Assembly: GCA_004554555.1 (NCBI GenBank)
Contig: SFLN01000056.1
Span: 1 to 12,210 of the forward strand
Direction: 5' to 3'
DNA length: 12,210 nt
Origin: [Eubacterium] saphenum
GTDB taxonomy: Bacteria; Bacillota; Clostridia; Oscillospirales; Ruminococcaceae
Each line of letters begins with the position of its first letter. The stretch's first letter is position 1. A program made the position numbers and the translations under genes. This document shows positions 1 through 7,161 of this stretch, piece by piece. A model generated the notes under the pieces. The model was not told the DNA's origin and did not search any database. It saw nothing but the letters and a program-made list of their open reading frames with translations.

Positions 1-2
1 CT

Positions 3-839
3 TCAACCAAGGCAAATACCGCTGCTGATACTAAGGTTACATTTACTCTTTCTGACGGTACAGAGTTGAAAGATATTGCTGCAACAGGCGTTGACGGTGC
101 TACAACACTGACACTTAAGGATGGCACACAGTATGCTGTTAAGTCTGATGCCGGTGTTCTGACGGTTTATGCCGGTGAGAATGTAACCAACGGTCAGAAA
201 CTTATGACCATCACACTTGGTACACACGCTGCTGCAGATAAGAGTGCTGGTACAATTTCTTACAAGATTGGTCTTGACTACGCAAACTACGACAACTCCA
301 AGCTTCCTACCGTTGAAATCAGCAGCACTGTTGACGGCAAGGTTTCTGAGTCCAACTCTTTCGAGAACTCCAAGGCAATTATGACCTATGCTGACAATAT
401 CACTCTCCAGACCGGCGCTCGTACTAAGGACAGCGTAAACTTCACCTTCAACTACAACACCGACAAGACCGCTGATATGGGCGAACTCAAGGCTAACCTC
501 AACCTTTCCGCTCGCGCTGACGGTCTGAACACCGAGAACCTGTCCCTCGCAACTCAGGCTGACGCTAACAAGGCAATCGACCAGATCGACAAGGCTATCA
601 ACAAGACCTCGATGGTTCGTGCTTCGTTCGGTGCTATCCAGAACCGTCTCGAGCACAAGATCACCAACCTCACCACCACAAGTGAGAACCTCACCGAGGC
701 TGAGTCTTCGATCCGCGACACCGATATGGCTTCCGAGATGATGAACTACACCAAGTTCAACATTCTCCAGCAGGCAGCTCAGTCGATGCTCGCTCAGGCA
801 AATCAGCAGCCGCAGTCCATTCTGCAGCTCCTCGGCTAA
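3..839 (+). CDS. Flagellin, C-terminal part (5' end outside window)
   Basis: Structural subunit of the flagellar filament, exported through the flagellar type III apparatus. The frame is open from the first complete codon at position 3 and gives 278 residues before TAA at 837-839, so the N-terminal D0/D1 region and the start lie upstream of the window. About the first 130 visible residues are a Thr/Gly/Asp-rich, weakly conserved stretch, as in the surface-exposed D2/D3 domains. From about position 405 the conserved flagellin C-terminal domain begins with LQTGAR, followed by the helical SARADGLNTENL, VRASFGAIQNRLEH and ESSIRDTDMASEM segments and the terminal helix ending QPQSILQLLG, which is the usual end of a flagellin. 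Codon use differs sharply between the two parts (see findings). The internal TTG at 66 is not a start, because the frame continues upstream of it. Which flagellin paralogue this is cannot be told. Confidence 0.95.
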   Translation, partial: STKANTAADTKVTFTLSDGTELKDIAATGVDGATTLTLKDGTQYAVKSDAGVLTVYAGENVTNGQKLMTITLGTHAAADKSAGTISYKIGLDYANYDNSKLPTVEISSTVDGKVSESNSFENSKAIMTYADNITLQTGARTKDSVNFTFNYNTDKTADMGELKANLNLSARADGLNTENLSLATQADANKAIDQIDKAINKTSMVRASFGAIQNRLEHKITNLTTTSENLTEAESSIRDTDMASEMMNYTKFNILQQAAQSMLAQANQQPQSILQLLG

Positions 840-858
840 TTCTAGTCGGAACGCTGAT

Positions 859-873
859 GCCGCTTAACGCGGC
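859..873 (+). other. Small stem-loop in flagellin 3' untranslated region
   Basis: GCCGC (859-863) and GCGGC (869-873) are perfectly complementary and enclose the 5-nt loop TTAAC. The hairpin lies between the flagellin stop codon and the terminator at 899. No U-tract follows, so it is not itself an intrinsic terminator. It could stabilise the abundant flagellin mRNA 3' end, or it may be chance; this is inference only. Confidence 0.35.
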
Positions 874-898
874 TTAACAAAAGCAGGAATGTGTTTTA

Positions 899-928
899 CC
901 CCTCGGAGAAATCCGAGGGGGTTTTGTT
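899..928 (+). terminator. Rho-independent terminator of the flagellin gene
   Basis: A perfect 9-bp stem, CCCCTCGGA (899-907) paired with TCCGAGGGG (912-920), closes a GAAA tetraloop of the GNRA class. The T-rich run GTTTTGTTT (921-929) follows on the plus strand. It sits about 60 bp after the flagellin stop and is a textbook strong intrinsic terminator, as expected for a highly expressed monocistronic flagellin. Confidence 0.9.
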
Positions 929-931
929 TAT

Positions 932-958
932 AAAAAATCCCCCAAAAACGGGGGATTT
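932..958 (-). terminator. Rho-independent terminator of the GH94-GNAT-PPTase operon
   Basis: AAATCCCCC (935-943) and GGGGGATTT (950-958) form a 9-bp stem around a 6-nt A-rich loop. Read on the minus strand the stem is followed by a T-run (complement of the A-run 932-937), so it ends transcripts coming from the phosphopantetheinyl transferase gene, whose stop lies only 5 bp away. It is separated from the oppositely directed flagellin terminator by a few bases. Confidence 0.88.
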
Positions 959-963
959 CTGAT

Positions 964-1590
964 TTATACTTGTTTGATGAACCGCGAAAGCAGCTCCGAG
1001 AGCGCTATCTCCGTAACTGCGGCTTCTTTCGCGCCTTTTCCCGATATTCCCACGAGATATTCCCCGCAGTCGAGCACGGCGGTGTCGGGGAGCGTTTCCG
1101 GGGAAATCGCGCGCAAATCCCGCGTTATCCCAACGCCCAGCCGCTTCAGAAAAGCCTCCTTCTGAACCCACAGCCGCAGAAAATCCTCCGAGCTTTTCAC
1201 CGTTTTCTGCTCCTCGTCGGACAGCACGCGCGGGTACATTCGCTCGTTTACGGGGCGATTTTTCCGCTCAACGTCCGCGCCGATTTCTTCGCCGTCACAA
1301 AATGCCGCGACAATCGCGCCGGCGGTGTGCGACATCGAAAAATACACGCTTGAATTTTTGAGATAGGGCTTGCCGTAAGCGCCGAGCGTAAACGCCAGCT
1401 TTTTCCGCGGGATTTTCGTCCGCTTTTCCAGCTCCGACAGCATCAGCAGCCGCGACAAAAGCGAGTTTATCTTGTCGCTGTCGTTCGCTTTTTTCAGCAC
1501 GCTTTTTCTTCTCGCGGAATCAAGACACCCGAGAAACCCCGAAAGCTCGCTCCACGAAACGTTTCCCGTTCTTAACAGAAGAATTTCCAT
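964..1590 (-). CDS. 4'-phosphopantetheinyl transferase, Sfp type
   Basis: Predicted to move the 4'-phosphopantetheine arm of coenzyme A onto a serine of an acyl or peptidyl carrier protein in the cytoplasm. The 208-residue product is close to the 220-240 residues usual for Sfp/Gsp-type enzymes. Visible motifs in order are the substrate-binding YFSMSHTAG block with H88, the metal-binding GADVE block with D106 and E108, and WVQKEAFLKRLGVG with W141, K144, E145 and K149, matching the family pattern WxxKExxxK. The start ATG at 1588-1590 is preceded at 6 bp by GAGGTGA (complement of 1595-1601), which overlaps the stop codon of the GNAT gene, indicating translational coupling. It is last in a three-gene operon. 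No carrier protein, NRPS or PKS gene is in the window, so the substrate is unknown; the symbols sfp or acpT would be a guess. Confidence 0.9.
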   Translation of the reverse strand: MEILLLRTGNVSWSELSGFLGCLDSARRKSVLKKANDSDKINSLLSRLLMLSELEKRTKIPRKKLAFTLGAYGKPYLKNSSVYFSMSHTAGAIVAAFCDGEEIGADVERKNRPVNERMYPRVLSDEEQKTVKSSEDFLRLWVQKEAFLKRLGVGITRDLRAISPETLPDTAVLDCGEYLVGISGKGAKEAAVTEIALSELLSRFIKQV

Positions 1591-1599
1591 TCAATCACC

Positions 1600-2118
1600 T
1601 CAGCTTTGAAATTCGCTTTTCAGCATCGCGTAAACGAGAAAATCATCGTAAATCTCTGCGTTTTCTTTTCTCGGCAAAAGCTCGCGAAAAGTCGCTTCTT
1701 TGCGCATTTTCAGCCGTTCAACCAGCTTTATCGATTTCTCATTTCTCGCGTTGATTTCGGCGAAAATCCTCCGCGCGCCGAGTTCGCTGAACGCGTATTC
1801 GAGAAATCCCCGCGCGCTTTCAAAGGCGTAGCCCTTGCCCTGAAAGCTGCCGTTGAAGGTGTAGCCGAGCTCGTAGCTGCCGCTGCCGCGCGCGGAAAAA
1901 TAGATTTTCCCGATAACCTTCTCGCCGAGAACTACCGCGAAAAACTCGTCGCTTTTCGAGAAATTCTCCGCTTCCTTAACGCAAGCCTCTTTGGTAAAGG
2001 TTTCGTAAGGCTCGAAGTAGGTCACGTCTTTATCGGTGAGGATTTCCGCCAAATCATCGCTGTCCGTCGGGAGAAATTTCCGCACGCTGAGCCGCTCCGT
2101 TTTAAATAACGAGGACAT
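1600..2118 (-). CDS. GNAT family N-acetyltransferase (RimJ/RimL-like)
   Basis: Predicted cytoplasmic acetyl-CoA-dependent N-acetyltransferase of the RimJ/RimL (Acetyltransf_3) branch of the GNAT fold; 172 residues, normal for the family. The N-terminus LFKTERLSVRKF is the usual first strand of this branch (TERLxLRxf). The acetyl-CoA pyrophosphate loop is FQGKGYA (residues 92-98, pattern Q/RxxGxG/A), and the C-terminal motif is NARNEKSIKLVERLKM (123-138), with the conserved asparagine and small helix. Members acetylate ribosomal protein N-termini, antibiotics or small amines, and the real substrate cannot be read from sequence. The start ATG (2116-2118) has a strong SD, TAAGGAG (complement of 2124-2130), whose first three bases are the stop codon of the GH94 gene. 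It lies 9 bp from that gene and 9 bp from the downstream transferase. Confidence 0.88.
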   Translation of the reverse strand: MSSLFKTERLSVRKFLPTDSDDLAEILTDKDVTYFEPYETFTKEACVKEAENFSKSDEFFAVVLGEKVIGKIYFSARGSGSYELGYTFNGSFQGKGYAFESARGFLEYAFSELGARRIFAEINARNEKSIKLVERLKMRKEATFRELLPRKENAEIYDDFLVYAMLKSEFQS

Positions 2119-2127
2119 TTTTTCTCC

Positions 2128-4506
2128 TTACATTTCAACAATAACTTCGTTTTCGGGTTTGAGAATTTCAGCAGAAATATGGTTTCCGTCAATTTTCTCG
2201 CCGTTTACCGTGACAGATTTCACGCCGTGCTGCGAGCCGTTCGGGTTCTTGACGGAAAAGTTTAGCGCTTTTCCGCGGAAGTTTTTCTTAATCGAGAACT
2301 CCTTCCACTCGCTCGGGATTGACGGGTTAATCGTAATTCCGCCGATATCGGGAACAAGTCCGAGAATACCCTCAACCGTGCCTACCATAACCGTAGAAGC
2401 CGTGCCGGTGAGCCAGTGAACGTGCGCGCGTCCCGCGAACGGGCTGTCCTTGCCCTCGACAAACTGCCCGTAAACGTACGGCTCGAGAACGCGTTTTTCA
2501 GCGTTGTCGTTGTAAGCAGCGGGAGCTGCTTCTTTCCAGTATTTGTAGGCATTATCGCCGCGCCCGAGCTTCGCTTCCGCGAGAATAAGCCAGCCCTGCG
2601 GCTGCGAGAAAATTCCCGCGTTCTCCTTAACGCACTTGTTGTAGCAGTGCATCAGCGCGCCGTCAAATGCGTGATTTTCATACGGCGGGTACATAACCAT
2701 CGCGCCATACGGAGTGTTCAACTCGCGGTCAACGGAGTCGAGAGCCTTCTCTGCGCGCTCCTTTGAAGCAAATCCCGAAATAACCGCCCAGCTCTGCGGG
2801 TTCAGCCACATCGAAGCTTCGGGGTCGGTGTGCTTTCCGATAACATCACCGTTCTCGCGATATCCGCGGATAAAGCGGTCGCCGTCCCAGCACTCGTCGA
2901 GAATTTTGCCCATCTTCTCGTTAACTTCATCGAGATATTTCACATACTCGCTGTCGTTTTTATAAACCGCGTACTCGCGGAGAATTTTGATTGCGTAAAC
3001 AAGCTGGAACGCAACAAACGTGCTTTCGCCCTTCTTGCCGAGGCGCAGGCAGTCGTTCCAGTCGGCGTGAAGTCCCGCAGGCATTCCGTGGTTGCCGAGG
3101 TTGTTCATCGAGAATTCAATCGCGCGCTTGAGGTGCTCGTAAACCGTGCCTTTTTCGCCGTTGTTCGCGAAGTAAATCTCCTCATCGAGGAACTTCTCAT
3201 CGCCGCTCTCGCCGATGTACTTGTAAACGGTCGGGAACAGCCAAAGCGCGTCATCTGCGCGATAGGACGGGTGTCCGGTTTCACGAACATAGCTTTCTTC
3301 ATCGGGCGTGTCCTCGTGACCTGCGTTGTGCGTGTACTTGACAAGCGGAAGTCCCGCGCCGTTCGTAACCTGCGCCGAGAGCATAAACTTAATCTGCTCT
3401 TTCGCCATCTCGGGCGCAAGGTGAATGATGCCCTGAATGTCCTGAACGGTGTCGCGGTAGCCGAAGCCGTTTCTCAAGCCGCAGTAAACGAGCGAAGCCG
3501 CTCTTGACCAAATAAACGTGATAAAGCAGTTGTACGCGTTCCACACGTTAACCATACTGTTGAACGCGGGGTCGGGGGTGTTGACCTGCAGATTGTCAAG
3601 CTTGGAGTGCCAGAACTTCTTCAGCTCGCCGATTTCCTCCTCGACAACGCCGCTCTTGTTGTATCTCGCGATAATCTTCTCCGCTTCCTCGCCATTCTTC
3701 TGACCGAGAACGTAAATCAGCTTTTTCGTTTCACCGGGCTGGAGCGTGAAGTCGCTCTGCAAAGCGCCGCAGGAGTTTCCGCAGTAGTTGAGGCTGTTCT
3801 TCAAGCCCTCCTCAATACCGACAGGATTTGCATAACCTCTGTACGAACCGACAAAAGCCTCGCGGTCGCCGCAATAAGACGAAACCTCCGCGCCCGCAAG
3901 TCCGAAGAAGCGCTCGATGTGCCCGTCCTGAAGCTCGTTTTGCTTTTGAAGAATGTAGTTGCCTTTGAAATAAGTGTGGGTGATGAAAAGCGTGTACTGA
4001 AGATTAACCTGGTCCTGCTCGTAGTAATTCTCGTTTACAAACTCGCAAAAGCCTGTTGCGGAGAGGTTTCTCGGCTTTGAGTCGTTGTTGGTGATTTCGC
4101 AAGCCCAAACCTCATAATCGGCATTCTGCGGAACGTAATAGGTTGTTTTCGCGGCAATTTTTTTGTACTCGGAAGAAATGATTGTGTAAGCGGTACCGTG
4201 GCGGCACTCGCTCTTGTACTCGGAAAGCGGCTTGCAAACGGGCGCCCAAGAGCCGCTCCAGAAATCGTTTGTGTCGTTGTCTTTAATATAAATGTATCTG
4301 CCGGGCTGGTCGCAGTTTACGCTGTTGAAGCGGTAGCGCAGAATTCTGCCCTTTGCGCCGCTCTTTACGAACGAATAGCCGCCTGCGTTGCCCGAAATAA
4401 TCGCGCCGTATTCGGGTGAACCGAGATAGTTCGCCCAGGGAGCGGGAGTGTCGGGACGGGTGATGACATACTCGCGGTTTTTGTCGTCAAAATAACCGTA
4501 ATTCAT
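2128..4506 (-). CDS. GH94 disaccharide phosphorylase (cellobiose phosphorylase-like)
   Basis: Cytoplasmic inverting phosphorylase that cleaves a beta-linked disaccharide with inorganic phosphate to a sugar 1-phosphate plus free sugar. The 792-residue length matches single-module cellobiose and chitobiose phosphorylases (about 790-820), not the longer cellodextrin or beta-1,2-glucan enzymes. The N-terminus YFDDKNREYVITRPDTPAP is the family signature and resembles ruminococcal cellobiose phosphorylases. An N-terminal beta-sandwich is followed by an (alpha/alpha)6 catalytic barrel. Visible sites are the donor-binding GYRDT block (D352), the proposed general acid in HADWNDC (D482), and the phosphate-binding WLTGT loop (698-702), all assigned by family homology. 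The segment before GYRDT reads SRAASLVYCGLRNGF instead of the usual SRFASFIEVGGRTGL, so cellobiose specificity is not assured. The ATG (4504-4506) has an AGGAGG SD (complement of 4515-4520). It is first gene of an operon with a GNAT and a phosphopantetheinyl transferase. No signal peptide is seen. Confidence 0.9.
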   Translation of the reverse strand: MNYGYFDDKNREYVITRPDTPAPWANYLGSPEYGAIISGNAGGYSFVKSGAKGRILRYRFNSVNCDQPGRYIYIKDNDTNDFWSGSWAPVCKPLSEYKSECRHGTAYTIISSEYKKIAAKTTYYVPQNADYEVWACEITNNDSKPRNLSATGFCEFVNENYYEQDQVNLQYTLFITHTYFKGNYILQKQNELQDGHIERFFGLAGAEVSSYCGDREAFVGSYRGYANPVGIEEGLKNSLNYCGNSCGALQSDFTLQPGETKKLIYVLGQKNGEEAEKIIARYNKSGVVEEEIGELKKFWHSKLDNLQVNTPDPAFNSMVNVWNAYNCFITFIWSRAASLVYCGLRNGFGYRDTVQDIQGIIHLAPEMAKEQIKFMLSAQVTNGAGLPLVKYTHNAGHEDTPDEESYVRETGHPSYRADDALWLFPTVYKYIGESGDEKFLDEEIYFANNGEKGTVYEHLKRAIEFSMNNLGNHGMPAGLHADWNDCLRLGKKGESTFVAFQLVYAIKILREYAVYKNDSEYVKYLDEVNEKMGKILDECWDGDRFIRGYRENGDVIGKHTDPEASMWLNPQSWAVISGFASKERAEKALDSVDRELNTPYGAMVMYPPYENHAFDGALMHCYNKCVKENAGIFSQPQGWLILAEAKLGRGDNAYKYWKEAAPAAYNDNAEKRVLEPYVYGQFVEGKDSPFAGRAHVHWLTGTASTVMVGTVEGILGLVPDIGGITINPSIPSEWKEFSIKKNFRGKALNFSVKNPNGSQHGVKSVTVNGEKIDGNHISAEILKPENEVIVEM

Positions 4507-4537
4507 AGTTTTTTCCTCCTGATAAAAATTCTGTTAT

Positions 4538-4555
4538 AAGCACCGAACGGTACTT
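4538..4555 (-). promoter_or_regulatory. Near-palindrome or leader hairpin before the GH94 gene
   Basis: An 18-bp near-palindrome: AAG, one unmatched base, ACCG, the centre AA, CGGT, one unmatched base, CTT. It lies between the predicted minus-strand -10 box and the GH94 Shine-Dalgarno, a common operator position. In the minus-strand transcript the unmatched pair becomes a G-U wobble, giving a 7-bp stem closed by GUUC, so it could equally be an mRNA hairpin. It lacks the central CG of LacI-type operators. Function is inferred. Confidence 0.45.
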
Positions 4556-4571
4556 GTTTTGTTCTAATTTA

Positions 4572-4599
4572 ATTATACAACATTCCGCGCAATAAACAA
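4572..4599 (-). promoter_or_regulatory. Predicted sigma-A promoter of the GH94 operon
   Basis: On the minus strand a perfect -10 box TATAAT (complement of 4572-4577) is preceded, after 16 bp, by a weak -35 TTGTTT (complement of 4594-4599, 3 of 6 matches). Initiation would fall near 4565, leaving a leader of about 60 nt that carries the hairpin at 4538-4555. The weak -35 suggests the promoter may be activated or repressed. Confidence 0.6.
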
Positions 4600-4606
4600 G
4601 GGCGGG

Positions 4607-4620
4607 AATTTGCACAAATT
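4607..4620. promoter_or_regulatory. Palindromic motif AATTTG-CA-CAAATT between divergent promoters
   Basis: Two perfect 6-bp arms, AATTTG and CAAATT, are separated by CA. The site lies directly upstream of the GH94 -35 box and about 23 bp upstream of the distal purD -35 box, where a regulator could affect either gene. Its inner 12 bases occur again, inverted, at 10293-10304 ahead of pgi. A transcription factor site is inferred; no known consensus was matched. Confidence 0.35.
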
Positions 4621-4642
4621 TTCGGTGAAATTATTGTTTATT

Positions 4643-4692
4643 TTGACAGAGAACAAAAATCACTTGTAATTCTTGGAGAAATGTTGTATAAT
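4643..4692 (+). promoter_or_regulatory. Two overlapping predicted promoters of purD
   Basis: Distal promoter: perfect -35 TTGACA (4643-4648), 16-bp spacer, -10 TGTAAT (4665-4670, 5 of 6). Proximal promoter: -35 TTGTAA (4664-4669, 4 of 6), 17-bp spacer, perfect -10 TATAAT (4687-4692). The distal -10 and the proximal -35 share the same bases, so the two cannot be used at once. The proximal start would be near 4699, giving a leader of about 30 nt with SD AAAGGAAG (4713-4720). No riboswitch-sized leader is present. Confidence 0.7.
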
Positions 4693-4729
4693 AAAGACGT
4701 ATAATTTTCTTGAAAGGAAGTTTAGTTTT

Positions 4730-6009
<1,280 letters not shown>

Positions 6010-6013
<4 letters not shown>

Positions 6014-7125
6014 GTAAATTCAGATTTGCTGCGCCCTGTCATTTCGGGCTTGAAAAAACGCTTTCGTTTGAAATAAAAAAAGCGGGCGGTGAGGACATCA
6101 CCGTCACCGACGGGCGCGTCTGCTTTTCGGGCGACGCGGCTGTCTGCGCCCGCGCAAATATCCTTTCCAGAACCGCCGAGCGGATTAACATCGTTCTCGG
6201 CGAGTTTCGCGCGGAAACCTTTGACGAGCTGTTCGAGGGGATAAAAAAGCTGCCGCTGTCCGATTTCATCGGCAAAAACGACGCTTTCCCCAACAACGGT
6301 CACTCGCTCAACTCCAAGCTCACAAGCATTCCCGCGTGTCAGAAAATCGTGAAAAAAGCAATGTCCGTGAACCTCGGAAAGGCTTACGGCTTGAACGTTC
6401 TGCCCGAAAACGGCGCAGTTCGCAAAATCCGCTTCACGATAATGAAAAACATCTTCACACTCACGCTCGACACAAGCGGCGAGGGGCTTCACAAGCGCGG
6501 TTATCGTAAAGAGAGCAACGCCGCGCCTATCCGCGAAACGCTTGCCGCGGGGCTTGTCGATTTGGCGAGAGTTCGCGCGGGAGATACGGTTCTCGACCCG
6601 TTCTGCGGCTCGGGTACTATATTAATAGAAAGCGCTATGAAAGCGCTCAACATTGCTCCCGGACTCAATCGGCACTTCTCCGGCGAGAATTTCCCGTTCC
6701 TTCCGAAAAGCGTGTGGGAAAACGCACGCGAAGAGGCGCGTTCCCTTATCAAAACGGACGCGGATTTTTCGGGAATCGGTTTCGATATCGACGAAAGCTG
6801 CGTTGAACTTACTCGGCAAAACGCGCGTCTTGCGGGTGTTGACAAGTATATAACCGTGAAAAAGCGCGATATAAGGGACTTTTCGTTCCCCGAAACGCCC
6901 GTAAAAATCATCACAAACCCGCCCTACGGCGAGAGAATGCTGGAGCTTTCGGACGCGCGTGAGCTGTACGGAATAATGGGTGAACGGCTTCGTCCGCTCG
7001 GTGAAAATCAGCTTTACGTTATCACGCCCGATGAGGAGTTTGAGAGCATTTTCGGCGAAAAATCCGACAAAAACCGCAAATTATACAACGGAATGATGAA
7101 AGCAAGACTTTATATTTACCTGTAA
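6010..7125 (+). CDS. rlmL: THUMP-domain rRNA guanine-N2 methyltransferase (RlmL/YpsC-like)
   Basis: Predicted SAM-dependent methyltransferase acting on 23S rRNA guanine (the m2G2445 type, by homology with the N-terminal half of E. coli RlmL and with Bacillus YpsC); 371 residues, the usual length of the single-domain Firmicutes form. The N-terminal 150 or so residues are the ferredoxin-like/THUMP RNA-binding part (start FRFAAPCHFGLE, typical for the family). The linker GLHKRGYRKESNAAPIRETLA is diagnostic. The catalytic UPF0020 Rossmann domain shows LDPFCGSGT (195-203) for SAM binding, GFDID for the ribose-binding acidic residue, and the catalytic NPPYGER (303-309). The start ATG at 6010 overlaps the purD stop by 4 bp, indicating translational coupling. 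The exact target base is inferred from the family only. Confidence 0.9.
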
Positions 7126-7161
7126 TTTCATTTTCTTTTTTCAACCAACGGGAGCAATGCG

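Noticed and set aside
3..656. 217-codon open frame opposite flagellin
   Set aside because: It is a shadow of the flagellin frame; the opposite strand has an unmistakable flagellin C-terminus.
4543..4548. CCGAAC resembling half of a Bacillus PurR box
   Set aside because: There is only one copy, without the A/T-rich flank or second inverted copy, and it lies in the GH94 leader rather than at the purD promoter.
4673..4729. TTG start extending PurD by 19 residues
   Set aside because: It would begin inside the promoter, upstream of the -10 box. The family N-terminus MNILIVGGGGREH starts at 4730 with a good SD.
4507..4729. Catabolite-responsive cre site for the GH94 operon
   Set aside because: No match to TGWAANCGNTNWCA was found on either strand by eye.
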